Shown here: positions 31,701 through 44,682 of the stretch, piece by piece
How the letters are laid out: the number at the start of each line of letters is the position of its first letter
Numbering within the stretch: the stretch's first letter is position 1
Made by a program: the position numbers and the translations under genes
NCBI GenBank assembly: GCA_029964075.1
Contig: CM057135.1
Span: 22,656,863-22,720,862 of the forward strand
DNA length: 64,000 nucleotides
DNA from: Patiria pectinifera
Taxonomy: Eukaryota > Echinodermata > Asteroidea > Valvatida > Asterinidae
Direction: 5' to 3'
The notes under the pieces: generated by a model
The model's database searches: none
The model's input: only the letters and a program-made list of their open reading frames with translations
Told to the model about the DNA's origin: nothing

Positions 31701-33760
31701 CTGTAGCTTCAGCGAAGTAAATGAAAACAGCATCTCAACGGATTCATCCTCGGTGACTATGAGCGTTTTCGAAACGACCGGCTTTGGCTTCGTCTTCGTC
31801 TATGTCGGCCATTTTGAAGCCGTGTTCGAAACGTCAGGCTCCGGCTTCGGCTCGAAGCCGCGTCTTCGATCTGACCTAAAAACGGAGCCTGATCGAGCCA
31901 GCCGGGGAGGTGGCTTCCCTGGCTTCGTGACGTCGACTGACTTTGCAAAATCACGTGACATCGAGTAACTTTTCTTCAATCGTGTTATCGTCTGCTCTTC
32001 TGCGCTGTTGCTGCCGGCTGATGTCCAAAAAATTCAAGTGTGAGTAAAAGCGTGGAGGAAGGATAAAAGATACTTGTAAAAATCTCCTGTTTACCATGCA
32101 GTGGGATTAATACTAGACTAAGCAATAAGACTAGAGTTTGCCTTTGCATGCACTGCAGCTGCATGTGCATGATACTGTAGGCTCCATGCAGCAACAAACC
32201 TGTGAGTCACTGTTGTTACAGTCAACAGACAGAAGATAGCCAACAACAGCATGTCAACAGTATTGCGACAAACAGTGAATGCATATCGTCCATTTTTACT
32301 GCTCCTATTGAGTAAAATTAGGGGGACAATCCTTTCATTTTCTAATGTTTTAATCGTGGCCAGGTAGGTGTCATTGTCAGTCTTTCACTTCAGTTTACTC
32401 CATGGCATGACAGTGTGTGATTTTACTCATATTAACTAGACCCTTTTTCAATACAGCTCTTGTACTTGTAGTTATTATACTGTATGGACTTGTCTTTAAA
32501 AAATATACCCTCAAGCCTATAGGGACGTATGTCATGTATGTTGGCACACATAAAAGTTTTTGTTCAAATGTTGGACAACTCATGGAATGATCTGTCATAC
32601 TTTGTTCTTTTCAGTGGAGTATCATCTTTCTGTCATAAGTTATTCTTGGCCAACAAGACAAATCATGCCAGTGAATCCTTAGGGGCCCAATTGAGAAAAT
32701 CACGAGTTTGTACATGTATTTGATAAAAACATATTTTGCATCATGTACCTTGTCAAGTGTGCTTTACTGTACCCTTCTTGATTGTCGATGAAAATAATTC
32801 ATACGCTAGTTTCTGTTTCAACAGGGACAGAGGACTTAGCACGGAAATGTATTTCCGTTCGTTCTAAGTTTGCTGAAGAGTTTCGGAGTGGGAAGAGGGC
32901 CCACAAGAATACATACATGTAAGTGCCAGCATAAAATGATGAACACGATTAAATGTGCAACATAGAAAACCAGCAGCGTAGTAGTCTCTAAAACTAAAGG
33001 GGGCACCAAAGTACCCATGAATTGGGGTCCACAAAAATTGTCCCAGTGGGGCAGAAAACATGGTTTCTAAAGTGAGTATTTTCACTCTTTTTGAGTCATG
33101 GATACCAAGGTTGCTCAATTCACAAAAGTTTTATTGGCAAGCTTGCTTGCATATTAGCCATCAAAAATGGTAATCCGAGTCATCAGTCTTGGTCACTTAT
33201 CAGTCTTGAGGTTTTACAAAGCAATATGAGTTCACCATCCGATCCACCATATGAGAAAAAAAATCAAGCATGCATGCAAAAATAAACTCTGCCTTTAGGG
33301 ATGCAGACCATTAAATCGGTCCGAAATTGCCTGCGCCGGCCAAATCACGATTTGCATGCCCTCAAAATCTTCGGTATTTGAGCATGCTGTGGGCCATGAA
33401 CTTGAGGGTTTTGTAAAAAATATGGGTGGAAACCGTGCACAGGACTGGGAGCTTGCAGTTCTGTGTAATTTTGATGTAATTTGGACCCTAAAAGCGCTCT
33501 ACTTTGCAATGGAGTGTAGGCATCGTTTTTCAAAATGGCGATGGGCTTCACGACTATTTTCAGGGGTGATCATCTTCAGATGGAAATTTCTCCTAAAAGT
33601 CATTAGTTGACCCCCCCAAAAATTGAAAAGAAAATGAAAGATGATGAAATAAGCTTTAATTTGATGTGTGTCTCGAACACCTTGGAGAGTTGTGAGTATT
33701 TTTCCCGAATTTTTGAAGTGGGAGCATTTACCATTGGGGTCTGGAAGTTTATTTACTGGT
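31701..33760. other. Non-coding region
   Basis: A GC-rich patch near 31750-31960 contains repeated GGCTTCG-type motifs, and palindromic CGGAAATGTATTTCCG occurs near 32841. No gene or bounded repeat was recognised. Confidence 0.45.
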
Positions 33761-33954
33761 CTGGGGCCGTATTCACAAAACAACTTAAGTCATAAAAAAG
33801 TAAGCACCCCACTTAAATATGCAACTTAGTCGTGTCTTAATTTTTAAGCCGTATTCACAAAGCAATTTCACTAAGTGCCCCACGTATTTTCATGACTTAA
33901 GTCTAAGTGTGCTCGGACCAGTCTTAGCGTACTTAAGCGCCCCGCTTAGGTGTC

Positions 33955-35090
33955 ATGGCGGCTTTTTTACGTGCCGTGCACAACCGAAATTTTCACGAAA
34001 GAATTCTTCGTAGAGAGCGAGTATTTCGTGAAAGGTGTAACCCCTTGGCAGAGTTTACCGACGAGGAACTTTACTCGCGTTATAGGTTTGATAGAAACGG
34101 TGTTTTGTTTATCACCGACCTCATAAGGGAAGAAATTGAATCGCCAACCGAGAGAAGCTGCGCCATTCCTCCCGAAATAAAGGTATTGATAGCGCTGCAA
34201 TTTTACGCCTGCGGAACATTTCAACGGACAGTAGGGGATACAATAAGAATTTCTCAACCTTCAGTGTCTCGAATAATCAATCTTGTGTCCTCGAGCCTTT
34301 CCAGGAGGTTGGGGGATTTCATAAAGTGGCCTGCAGCTGCAGATATTCCGGATATTCAGAGGGGTTTTTTCACCATCACAGGTTTTCCTGGCATAGTTGG
34401 TATTATTGACGGGACTCACATCCGCATCACAGCACCAAACGCCCATGAAGAACAATTCGTAAATAGGAAAAACTACCACTCAATAAACGTTCAAGTTGTT
34501 GTGGACAACAAATGTAATTTCACTCAACTAAATGCCAAATGGCCAGGGAGTAGTCACGACTCCAGGGTGCTCAGAGAGAGCTCAATAGCCAATGTTTTTG
34601 AACGAGGGCAGGGCGAAAATCAAGAAGTTTACCTGTTAGGCGACACGGGTTATCCCTCAAAACCATGGCTGCTCACACCGTTCCTTCAACCAGGCAATCG
34701 CCCTGAAGCACGTTACAACGGAGCTCACAGGTTAGTCATTATATTCTTTCTTCTTATTCCCAAAGTTGTTTAAATCGAAGTGCTAATATAATTATGAACT
34801 GGGCTTTTTTTTCTGTCCACACAGTTGTGATGATCAGTTTTTACGTTTTCAAACAATAACAATTCCCTTTGCTTTCGCGCAGAACAACTCGAAGTCTCGT
34901 TGAACGAACCATCGGTCAATGGAAGCGACGGTTCAACTGCCTGCACGGTGAAATAAGGCTGTCACCAGAACGAACGTGCAGGGTAATTGCAGCGTGTGCA
35001 GTACTCCACAACATCGCAAAGCAACAAGGCTTCCCGGACATTGATGAGGACGATCCGATGGATGACCCTCCACATCCACAGCCAGACTAA
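33955..35090 (+). CDS. Harbinger DDE transposase (HARBI1-like nuclease), two exons
   Basis: Exons 33955-34730 and 34883-35090, with intron GTTAGT...GCGCAG, give 984 coding bases: 327 codons plus stop, close to the length of HARBI1. The N-terminal helix-turn-helix has QPSVSRIINLVSS. The nuclease DDE triad is in GIIDGTHIRI (first Asp), LLGDTGYPS (second Asp) and LVERTIGQWKRRF (Glu, exon 2). WPGSSHDSRVL is the usual block between the Asp residues. Exon 1 joins exon 2 in phase 2. The start ATG sits about 190 bp inside the left TIR. No inactivating mutation is seen. Confidence 0.92.
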
Positions 35091-35781
35091 CCAGCACAGC
35101 TGCATGACAACGGCGACCTTGTCCGAAATCATGTAGTCCACACATATTTCCAGTGAGTTGGAGTATTAAAAGTTTGAGTGATGATGTATGTCAGAGTTGA
35201 GTCGAGTCGTATGCCGAAGCATGATGTTCACGTACAGTCGTATATGCCGCAGCTATAAAACTTACTACTACGCTCTCAAACTTGTTACTTTTCACATGAC
35301 TAGTGTATATTGTATACTAGATCCTAACAAGTAGGCCAAGTTCATGAAACAATTATTTGCATAATATTGATACAACAATTTACCACCTGAACCGCGGTGC
35401 ACTGAAAAAAATCAATAAAGTCTTACAAAAAAATAAACATCGGGTTTTTTTTGGGAACTTCCGACCAAATAGATACACAATCGGTGACCACCTTGTACGA
35501 ACTGTCAGAGAACACAATAATCACCTCCCCTTGCAGCCCCTTAGCAAAACGAAATAAACGTGCTGATTTTGTGACATTTTGTTTTTTGCAATCACCTTCA
35601 ATCATCTTTAAAAAATGATATGAAACAATGAATGAAACAACTTTAACGCAGAAATAAATTTAATCAGTGCAAGTACAAGTTAAAAAGCCATCTTTAAAAA
35701 AAAAAATATTTACATAGGACAAAGTTGTTTTTTTTAATGTAGGTTAAACTTGTCAATTAATAATAATAATGATCAAACCGT

Positions 35782-35838
35782 GATTGCTCATTATTTTGGC
35801 ATGATCATAGTAATTGAAGGCCAAAATAATGAGCAATC
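35782..35838. repeat. Perfect 19-bp inverted repeat, 19-nt loop
   Basis: GATTGCTCATTATTTTGGC at 35782-35800 is perfectly complementary to 35820-35838. It lies between the two Harbinger genes and could be a foldback remnant. Confidence 0.85.
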
Positions 35839-35884
35839 GCGTTTTAGTATACAAAACAATTTTCTTGGCGTAAAATTGATGATA

Positions 35885-35926
35885 CAAGTAAACGCTAATA
35901 CAGTCCAAGTAAACGCTAATACAGTC
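35885..35926. repeat. 21-bp direct tandem duplication
   Basis: CAAGTAAACGCTAATACAGTC occurs twice head to tail. Confidence 0.9.
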
Positions 35927-36219
35927 TGTAGCGTTGTAAACATGGGATAGTGTAGATAATATTTCTTTCTTGTTAATTTTATTTTGAAAATCATTAATAA
36001 ATAATCAATAACGCAGACGAACTTTCCACAAATCATACAAAAAATACTGAGTACAGTGTATTAACTTTTATTAAAAGAAACGACTGAACAAGAATATGGA
36101 CATACAGTAATAATTTTAGGAACACAAAAAAACATATGTTGCACCAACAATCTTCAAAACAAATTCGATAAATCGGCCAAATGTTGAGGGTTTGACATTT
36201 TGCATCTCAAGACATTCCA

Positions 36220-38487
36220 TCACTGATTCTGGAAGTTCTGCTGCTGCAATATTGCTATTTGCAGACACAGCATTTCCTTCTCCAACTCTAGCTTTTCAAT
36301 TTCGACCTGTGCTCTTCTTGTTTCGGCTTCACTCCTCTTCTGCTCCAATACCAGCAGCTTCCCATACTCATCATCATTCATGTCTGCTCTCCTCTTTCTA
36401 GGCACCGTCGTTGACTGATTCGGGCGAGGCTGCTGACTGATGATGGGCTCCGGCACTCCACCAACATGAGTGCTATATTAAAGAAGAATTTGTTCATAAT
36501 AATTATTACAGCTTTTCCCAGTTATTTTAACACACTTATCACTCCATGCAAATTTTCGTCCCCGAGCATATAGTCGAACTCGATTACCGATTTCGATTAC
36601 AAAAAAAGCCACGAAGGGGTCTAATTTCAGGAGCATTATAATCCAAATTTGTAATATTCTGGTTTGTCGGTCTTATTTAGTTACATTCGTTTCAAGTACC
36701 GATTGCCATTGTATTGAAAAGACAAATTCACTGTTTTGTCATTTTTATATTGGCGCTTTTATTGGTCATTGTAATGTCGGACCCTATTAAAATTGGGAAC
36801 CATTTTAACATCTTTCGCCGACAATTTTTCCCTACCTATAATGCTTACAGTTGCAATTTTCTTAGCCATGCTTGCCTTCCCCGAGCTTCCCAAGGGCAAG
36901 TGTTGCGTCACCCCCAAAAAATGCAAGATTCGCTTTTTCCTTTGTTTCGAGTTAGGAGAGCCCGATCATGCCGTTCAACGTGGCCCAAGAATTGGACAAG
37001 ATTGGTCAATTCCTGGCTGTCCACGCTTCTCCTAAGAAAGTTAGTCCACTACTCCCTTTTTGATTGGCTTCCTCTGAAATGGTCTCACTGTTTTAGCTTT
37101 TTGACCAATGAGAAGATCCACCAGACCTGTCCGAGCGCGTGTTCGGCAGGGTTTTTAACCCCCTGTCCCACCTCGATTCTTCAGAAGCGAAGGAAGACCT
37201 AGATGCGAGAAGACTTAGTCTAGAGTGTACCCACTTTGCACTTTTTGTAGTTAATGTAGGAACGAGTGCGGACTTCCCTAAGTCGACATTTTCGTGAAAA
37301 GTATAGCGTTCCCAACCCACTTCTCGCATCGTTTGCAGCTAGCTTTGTTGTGTTGAAGGTATATTTGCACTCAACTGTTCTTGTGTAAAAAGGAAATACA
37401 TCCTGAATTCTTTTGGCTCGGTAAAATATTTTGATAAGCAGAAGATTGGGGGTGTGCCAGTTTTTGATTGGCGGCGCTGTCAATAAAATCTCCCGAACGC
37501 ATGTGTTTTTTTTTTCCAGAAAAATCTTACCACTACTGGTATCAAATTTAGCAATTTGTAAATGGCTAATACCATTCCTCTGGTCTTGCTGCGGCAACAT
37601 CATCGGCCGTGGCAACTGCCGGCTGCTCCTCTGGTAGTGCCAGTAGACCCAGGCTATCAAAGCCACCGTTGATTCCTATTATTGTAGGAGTATTCTCTCC
37701 TACCAGTGTGACCAGTCTCTGGTCTAGAGGAGAAAGATCAGGTGGTGCTGGTCCTCCTCCTTGAAATGAAAGCAAGATAATTTCAGAGTTCACGTCATGC
37801 AATTACATTTTTTTTCCATTGCAGACTAGTTTTGCGGAAATTTTGACAGAACAAAGATACATGAGAACAAACACAATTCCAAGACCTGTTACCGATTAGC
37901 ATTTCAATTTATTGTACAGTTTAGAAAAATCTGACCAGATTTGCTGGACAGGGTAGGCAAAAGGTGTGAGGGATCACATACCCAAACTTAATTTTCTTAT
38001 AAAGATATAAAACTGTGTGCGATGTTTATTTGATATCAACTTTATGTTTAGTGGTACATGTGTCGGACTATTAAAGCAACCCCTTAAAATCAAATAAATG
38101 AGTTTATATGGTTAAATATATAATTAGCTGATTTAATGTTTGTAATATATTGTATTTTTCAACATGTCCCACTTTGAAACTATGCTTTCTGTAAATAAAG
38201 ATGCATCTCATACCTGTCTTCAACGAATCCTTACGATGCCTTGATGTTTCCTCCTTCATCTTACTGTTCATATTTTGCCACTTCTTCTGTAAGTCAGCTA
38301 CATCTCGACGTACGGAGGGAAACTGGGCATTCAGGGAGTCCGCAATTTCCTGCCAGGCATTATGCTTTCCCTGGGAGGTTATTTTAGACGAGAACTTGGG
38401 TCTCAGAATATTCTGACGTTTCTCCCACTCACTCAGGAGAAGTAATTTCTCTTTCTCGGAAAAATTGGGCTTTCGTACTTTCGCCAT
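36220..38487 (-). CDS. Harbinger Myb/SANT-like DNA-binding protein, three exons
   Basis: Exons 38487-38214, 37759-37573 and 36472-36220 total 714 bases (237 codons plus stop), with matching phases and consensus GT-AG junctions. Exon 1 encodes a Trp-rich trihelix Myb/SANT/MADF-like domain (SEKEKLLLLSEWEKRQN, AWQEIADSLNAQF, DLQKKWQNMNSKMKEE). Exon 2 opens with GGGPAPPDLSP and is otherwise low complexity. Exon 3 ends in a charged coiled coil (KRSEAETRRAQVEIEKLELE). In characterised Harbinger elements this second protein binds the transposon and helps bring the nuclease to the nucleus. Its coding frame is uninterrupted. Confidence 0.9.
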
Positions 38488-38934
38488 CGTTGTTACTTTG
38501 TAATCGATTAATGCATACAACAAACACAACGTGAAAGTGTGTGTTGAACGCGCGCGTGTCAGGAGACGCGGGCGCGCACGCGTCTGTCATTTGATCACCT
38601 GTTGATTGCAAGAGTTTCCAGTAAATCTTTGTATTTCTTGTTTATTATTTTATGTACTCACCTACAATCAATCAACGCCTCTGACAAGTGGGTAATTGAT
38701 TGATTGCGTTGTTGTCTTGGCAACAGTTGTTGACGTATGTGCTGTGCGCATGAGCAAACGGAATACTTTCAGTTAGTTATTTCCTTAAACTTAAGCGGGG
38801 TGCTAACCTAAGCGGGGTACTTAGATGTTTTGTGAATAGGTAGTTAAGCACCCAACTTAAGTTAGCGGGGTGCTTAAGACTTAAGTGCAAACTTAAGTAC
38901 CCCACTAAGATAAGTTTCGTGAATACGGCCCCTG

Positions 38935-41832
38935 CTACCTCAGGGCGGACAACGGGCGCGTATATGCCTCCATCTTCCAAAAGTGTTGGAGGGGGGGGGG
39001 GGAATTGCAATATTTGTCCATCTCACTTTTGAAAGGGGGCGGGTGCTGAAATGGAATTTCCCCTTCCACGTAAAGAATGATTATATCTGATTTTAGTTTG
39101 TAACATACATTAATTATTCCTATACAGAGATATTGTGACAGAACTCGAGTTAGATGGCCTCCAAAGTGAGGAACAACTCAGAAAAAAGTGGAACAATCTT
39201 TGTAAGAAATGCAAAATTTAAAGTGATTATATTTAATGTTGTTATTTTCTTCTTTTCCTGGCAAATGCCTATGACCAATTTGAATGATTATAATTCTCGC
39301 TGTTTGAATGTGTAGTACAATAAGGTGCATTGCAATTATGATTACTTTGAAGATCTTCAACACAAATCACTGAGCAAAGTGTAAGATTTGTAGGTACTCA
39401 TAAGACTCAAAGAGCATGACAGGAATTCACTTTTAAGTGAACATCCAATGCTACACCCCATACATCATCACTGAAGCTTCGCATCCAGTACTGCATGCCT
39501 CAACGATCATAATACCTAGCACAGAATCCTCAGCTAGACTTTAATCCCTTATTCCAGCATGCTGGTTCCATGCATTCTCAAAACATTTTGAGTCCCAGGT
39601 TCCCATCAGAACCACACATACTCAAACAGGAAGAGAATTACATGTATTATATTGCCACAAAAGCATAGTACTAAGTTCTATTGTAGTTGTAAAAAGAATC
39701 ATGTTTCTCTTGTAGCGAGTGTGTGGTGCAGAGTAGCTAATAAATAGCTTGAGTAACTCCAGCTGACATGCTCATATTATTTTATTCACATGTAACGCTG
39801 GAGGAAAAACCTGTTCGTTTTATGTGGTAGCAAGAAAACCCCAAAAACGGCCTCTCCAAAATTGTCCAAATTTTACCTCTTTTATCCCACCCCAGATTCC
39901 TACTACCTACCTCATACCGTTCGGCAGTCATTCACGAAGCTACTAATCGACTTGACACCGACCAAAAAACTAAAATATGAACATTATTGATGATTTCGTT
40001 GACTTGTCCGTTAAATTCGTGCAGTACCAATGCTGTCGTCCATGGTGATCGGTTAATTTTGCGCACGGCACACTCAGACGTGACCTAAACAATCGAAAAA
40101 ATCTGCTAAATCGGCTAGATCATCCTGATCGCCCTGCGCTCCACTCGTGGGCACATGCAGTGTGCGCGATGCATGTGGGTACCATACCGTTTTCAAGCGC
40201 CGCTAGTGGGTTCCATTTTCGTCTGGTACCATGTCGTGGAAAACACAACGACTGTTTCATGCTTTACGCGTTTCATGCAAAAAGAAGCCACTCGGTGTCA
40301 ACTTAGTGGGGATTTCAATAGCCTCGCCGCTGGGGCGTCGCAAGAGGGTGGCAAGGGGGAGCGCTTCCCCCCACCCCTGAAAAAATCCCCCCCCCCAAAA
40401 AAAAAAAAAAACCACAAAAAAAGAGGAAAAAAAGAAAATAAAAAAGAGGCGCGATGTCATATATTGGTGTCAATTTAATGGGAGGGGGCAAAATGTCCCC
40501 CCCCCCTTTAAAACTGATAAATCGAAAATGTGTTAAAAAAATACAGGATTTTTGGGGAAAAAATGTTTTGCCCCCCTCTACAAAAATCCTGGCAACGCCC
40601 ATGCCTCGCCACTGAGCAAAGATGTCAAATTGAGCGGCGCTTGGGTGATCGGATGGGGCGGGAATACTTGAGATACTATAATTATGATTTTCAAATATAA
40701 TTATAATAAGGGAATAAATGTGTGCTCTGGAGGTTTTTATCACTCTGTTTAAGACCACTTAGAGTCTGGGTGCTGATAATTACCCGAGCCGGAGGCGAGG
40801 GTAATTATCAGCACCCAGACTCTAAGTGGTCTTAAACAGAGTGATAAATACCGACTGAGCACATATTTATTCCCATTCATAAATACCTTTTTGGTAAAAA
40901 ATATAAAATAATTCGGTCAAAAAATACCGATTTGTTCAACAAGTTCACTTCATGCTTTTTGAAACATCCCTCTAGCAAAATAATGGAGTGTTCAACTGGC
41001 GAGTAAGATGTAAACAGCCCTTTTATGGAGATTGACGCGCGCGTGGCATGTTCTGAGCGATGTCGCGCAGAACGCACCTGGCGCGTTGCGTTTTGAATTT
41101 AGAACTATAAAATTTGGACTCGCTGGTAGTGTTGCGCATGCCTACGTGAGGATTGTGAACGTTCAACCAATGAAACGGTAAGAGGCGCTGGATTTTTAGG
41201 GGTCTACATTTTATTGCGACACTGGAAAAGTGTTTAAGACCAGCTAGTCATGTCTTTATCATCCGTTTAAGACCGGCCACGTGACGGGCTCTCGACCAAT
41301 AGGAATGGCTAAACTGTCTGAGGTATTTATGAATTACAAATGATGGCCAAGCTAAGGTAAAGGCTGAGCTAAATTCAACTAAAACTTGTGGACATGAAAT
41401 ACCAAATTTAATTTGGTCTTGAAGACGTATAACCACGGCACGTTTTTGTTAGATTTAGCAGAAATGGTGCGGAGGAACAAAAAAAATAATAACATTATGT
41501 AACACGCCCCCCCCCCCCCCAAAGAAAACACACGACTTTGAAAACAACTATTAACACGTACAGTTTTTATTGGACCAAAATACGGTGCAGTTCATTTAAA
41601 TGGGAGAAGCTAGTTCGGCTCTTATTTCACACTCTGAAGACATTATGTCTTATGCAACTGGAAAACACACTCGAGTATTATTGCTGCAGTGGATGTCTTA
41701 TCGGCCTTGGCCAAAGGACGTTACCACCAGACAAACGACAAACCCACTTCACAAAAAAAACCACGAAAACGCACCCTGGCAACGGTCAACCCGATCTTCC
41801 TGCGTGCAGCTATGATATTGTAGTCATCGAAG
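38935..41832. other. Non-coding region with homopolymer runs
   Basis: Contains poly-G (38991-39001) and poly-C/poly-A runs (40387-40410, 40497-40506) and the palindrome at 40711-40874. No coding homology was recognised. Confidence 0.5.
40711..40874. repeat. Long palindrome / foldback element
   Basis: 40736-40785 and 40799-40848 are perfect reverse complements over 50 bp with a 13-bp spacer. Imperfect complementarity continues outward to about 40711 and 40874 (GGGAATAAATGTGTGCTC against GAGCACATATTTATTCCC). No coding content. Confidence 0.95.
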
Positions 41833-42343
41833 ATGGAGGCGCGCTACGAAGAGTTACAGAAAGATTTGCGAAGGGCTGCCTGCCCTTTTGAAAATGGAGC
41901 AGATGGAAATAATACAGGATGTGTGCGACGACAAACATGTACTGGGAGTCCTCCCAACGGGATACGGCAAAAGTCTCACTGATGTAGTTCCTCCATTACT
42001 CCAGGGTCCCAAGAAGTTGTCCCTTGTCATCAGCCCCCTTAAGGCTTTAATGCGCAATCAAGTCCAAGCATTGGCTGATAAGGGGATCCCTGCTGTTGCA
42101 ATTGTGAGCAGTAGCGAAATGACAGAGGAAGACAAGAATCGTAAGTATTTGATTAACTATTCTTTTCACCATAAACAAACGGTTAATGCGGGGGGGAGGG
42201 GGGTGCAGGCTGAGGGCTCTCAGAAGGGAAACATGCACTTATTTGAATAAAAATCCATCACTGACGGGAAGTGGCACTCCAAACTCCCTTGATCCGACAC
42301 TGAAGACCGACAGCCACTAGCCACTAAGCCACGAGCCCACATC

Positions 42344-44057
42344 ATGAATTTGAGCCTCTCCACTAGATCCTTGCCCTTAGCCTGGAAGTTGACTAGAATA
42401 TCCCCTATTTACAAAGAAGGGGATCGCCTAGACATTAATAATTATAGGCCCATGTCTGTACTTCCAACTTGTATGAAAATTTTTGAGAAGCTTGTCCACA
42501 AACAGTTGTTAGATTATTTGGACAAAAAAATATTTTAACTGAGAACCAGTCGGGCTTCAGGCAAATGCACTCTACCCAAACTTGTCTTTTGAACGTGTCT
42601 GACTACTTACTGGAAAATATGAATTCTGGGTATTTTACTGGTGAAGTTTTCTTGGATTTAAAGAAAGCGTTCGACACTGTTCACCACGGTCGTCTTATCA
42701 ACAAGCTTAACAACATTGGAGTTCGTGGCCTCGAACTTGACTGGTTCTCCTCATGTCTGGACGGCAGCATTTAACCAAAATTGGTAACAATTATTCTACC
42801 TTAGCTGGAGTTAATTTTGGAGTTCCCCAGGGATCAACATTGGGTCCACTTCTTTTTACCTTGTATATTAATGACATTATTAATACAGTTTCTCCAGACT
42901 CTAGGATGTTTTTATACGCTGATGATACGGCTATTTTTACTCGGGCCAAATCTATTGATGGTGTTAACAGAGTTCTTAACAGGGACATGGCCGAAATGTT
43001 CAAATGGTTGCAGGTGAATTTTTTAACTCTGAATACTAACAAAACCAAAAGTATGTTGTTCAGTACTCAAGCCAAACTAGGTCGAAGCGAGGACAATTTA
43101 CATGTCGAGATCAATAATATTGCCATTGATAATGGTACTCAGTTTAAGTATCTTGGTGTACTGTTAGATCTGTTTGATTATTGTGATGTTGTGTGGGGTA
43201 ACGCTTCAAAAATGTCCCTCGTCAAGCTTGACAGACTCCAGAGTAGTGCTGGGCGAGTCATCTTGGGTCTTCCCCGGAGATCCCCAACAGACTCTGTTTT
43301 ATCGACTCTGAGGTGCCATATTTTAGAAGAAAGGCGTACTTTTCACTTGAATACACTTGTCTGGAAGACTCTTACCTCGAAATTGCCACCCCAACTATGC
43401 AACTGTTTCACTCATACCATGAATGCTCACACACATAACACTAGGTCTGGTTCTCAAGGCAACCTTGTTCCCCCATTCAGTAAATCTAAATCAGGTAAAC
43501 GGAAATTTGTGGTTCGTGTAGCTTATTTATTCAACGCCCTACCTACACCTCTTAAATGCCCTTTGGCTGCTACTCTTGCCAGCTTTAAAAACACATACAA
43601 AAACCTGCTTTTTTAATGTACTAGTGCAGTACCCATCGATAATGTGCCTGTTATAATGGGGCAAATTGCTTGACCTCTGGCTTTAGGTTGCTTACAGCTT
43701 TTTGAGAACTGCTCATCATGCAGACATTTAATGCGCAAGATTTAATATTATTCACGCAGAGTGTTATGCAGTGCATGGGTGCTCTTGGTTGTTTTTTTTT
43801 CAGTGCAATTCTTTGGGTGTGTGTATCTGTGTTTTTGTTTGTTTTTACTGAATGGTCCATGATTATATTTTATTTATGTATATTTTAAGTGTTTTTATGT
43901 ACCCATATTTTACTATTTACTATTTTTAGTGTTTTCTGTTATTGTAGTTGTAAATGAATTGTTCTGTATAATTGCTGGGCACCTCTGGAAAACAGTGTAT
44001 CACTGACAGGTTTCCCCAGGGTAAATAAGAATAAATAAATAAATAAATAAATAAATA
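42344..44057 (+). mobile_element. 5'-truncated CR1/Jockey-clade LINE in the helicase intron
   Basis: RT blocks appear in three frames: ISPIYKEGDR and NNYRPMSVLP, then NQSGFRQMHSTQ and VFLDLKKAFDTVHH, then GVPQGSTLGPLLFTLYIND and FLYADDTAIF (the YADD active site). A long C-terminal region ends at 43616. Frames break near 42540 and 42770, and KYLGVLLDLFDYCD suggests an internal deletion. A TAAA/AATA tail (44030-44057) closes the 3' end. The endonuclease is absent. The clade is judged from motif style only. Confidence 0.8.
44030..44057 (+). repeat. AATA tetranucleotide tail of the LINE
   Basis: A run of AATA units directly after the LINE 3' UTR, on the side expected of a LINE tail. Confidence 0.85.
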
Positions 44058-44327
44058 GACAGAAACACGGTCAAAGAAGGGCCAAATTACACTTTAGACG
44101 CTACTTAATACGCCACTGATTGTGATGTAATAATAACAAATACATACAGCATTCGACCGAGGTTGACTGCCTTCTTGGAGCTACTGATAAATGTATATAT
44201 TCTATCATAAAGTACAACTGTTAACTGATTAACACTCTATGCCGATTACTTATTGCATACACTCTCTTGAAATCCGTGATATTTTCTGTAAACCATTTAG
44301 GCTTAACACTTGTATCAGGCGCGGATC

Positions 44328-44682
44328 CGGGGGGGGGGGGCACCCAGCTGTCCAAAACACTCATAGACATTCCTTAAAAGTAATGCGACCCCCCCCCCCC
44401 CCCGCTCTGACCCACCAATACATGAACAAATTTGTTCTTGTGCACAAAACATGGAAAGAGCCATCCTGGTTAGAGGGTATTTGTAGGCCTATACCCTATT
44501 CTGTAATGTAGTGTAAAAAAAATCGTCTGATTTGAATTGAACAGTGCCCCCATTGAAAGTAAGGTACGAGCCCCCACCCACCCCCCCCCACCCACCTATT
44601 GATTTTCGGATGCCAAGTGTCCGGAGAGAACAAACCGTCTACATTTCTTCTTTTTTTTTGCCAATACCCCCCCCCCCCGCAA
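44328..44682. repeat. Cluster of poly-G/poly-C runs
   Basis: Runs of nine or more G or C occur near 44329-44340, 44390-44402, 44582-44590 and 44667-44678. Run lengths may be affected by sequencing error. Confidence 0.7.

Larger units (their letters stand above)
35091..36219. other. Spacer between the convergent Harbinger genes
   Basis: Non-coding DNA holding the 3' ends of both Harbinger genes, a perfect 19-bp stem hairpin (35782-35838) and a 21-bp direct duplication (35885-35926). Confidence 0.6.
33764..38931. mobile_element. Intact two-gene PIF/Harbinger transposon
   Basis: The ends GGGCCGTATTCAC...GTGAATACGGCCC are inverted repeats (the next bases AAAAC and GAAAC also nearly match). CTG occurs immediately outside both ends (33761-33763 and 38932-38934), a 3-bp TSD as expected of Harbinger. 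Subterminal regions at both ends are rich in ACTTAAG and AGCACCCC/GCGGGGTGC motifs, plus internal copies of the TIR core (33849-33860 and 38829-38840). It encodes a DDE nuclease on the plus strand and a Myb/SANT-like protein on the minus strand, convergently arranged. Both open frames are intact after splicing. Confidence 0.92.

Noticed and set aside
40387..44682. Homopolymer C/G/A runs as possible G-quadruplex regulators
   Set aside because: Single long runs without the four-tract spacing; lengths may be unreliable, and no nearby gene suggests a role.
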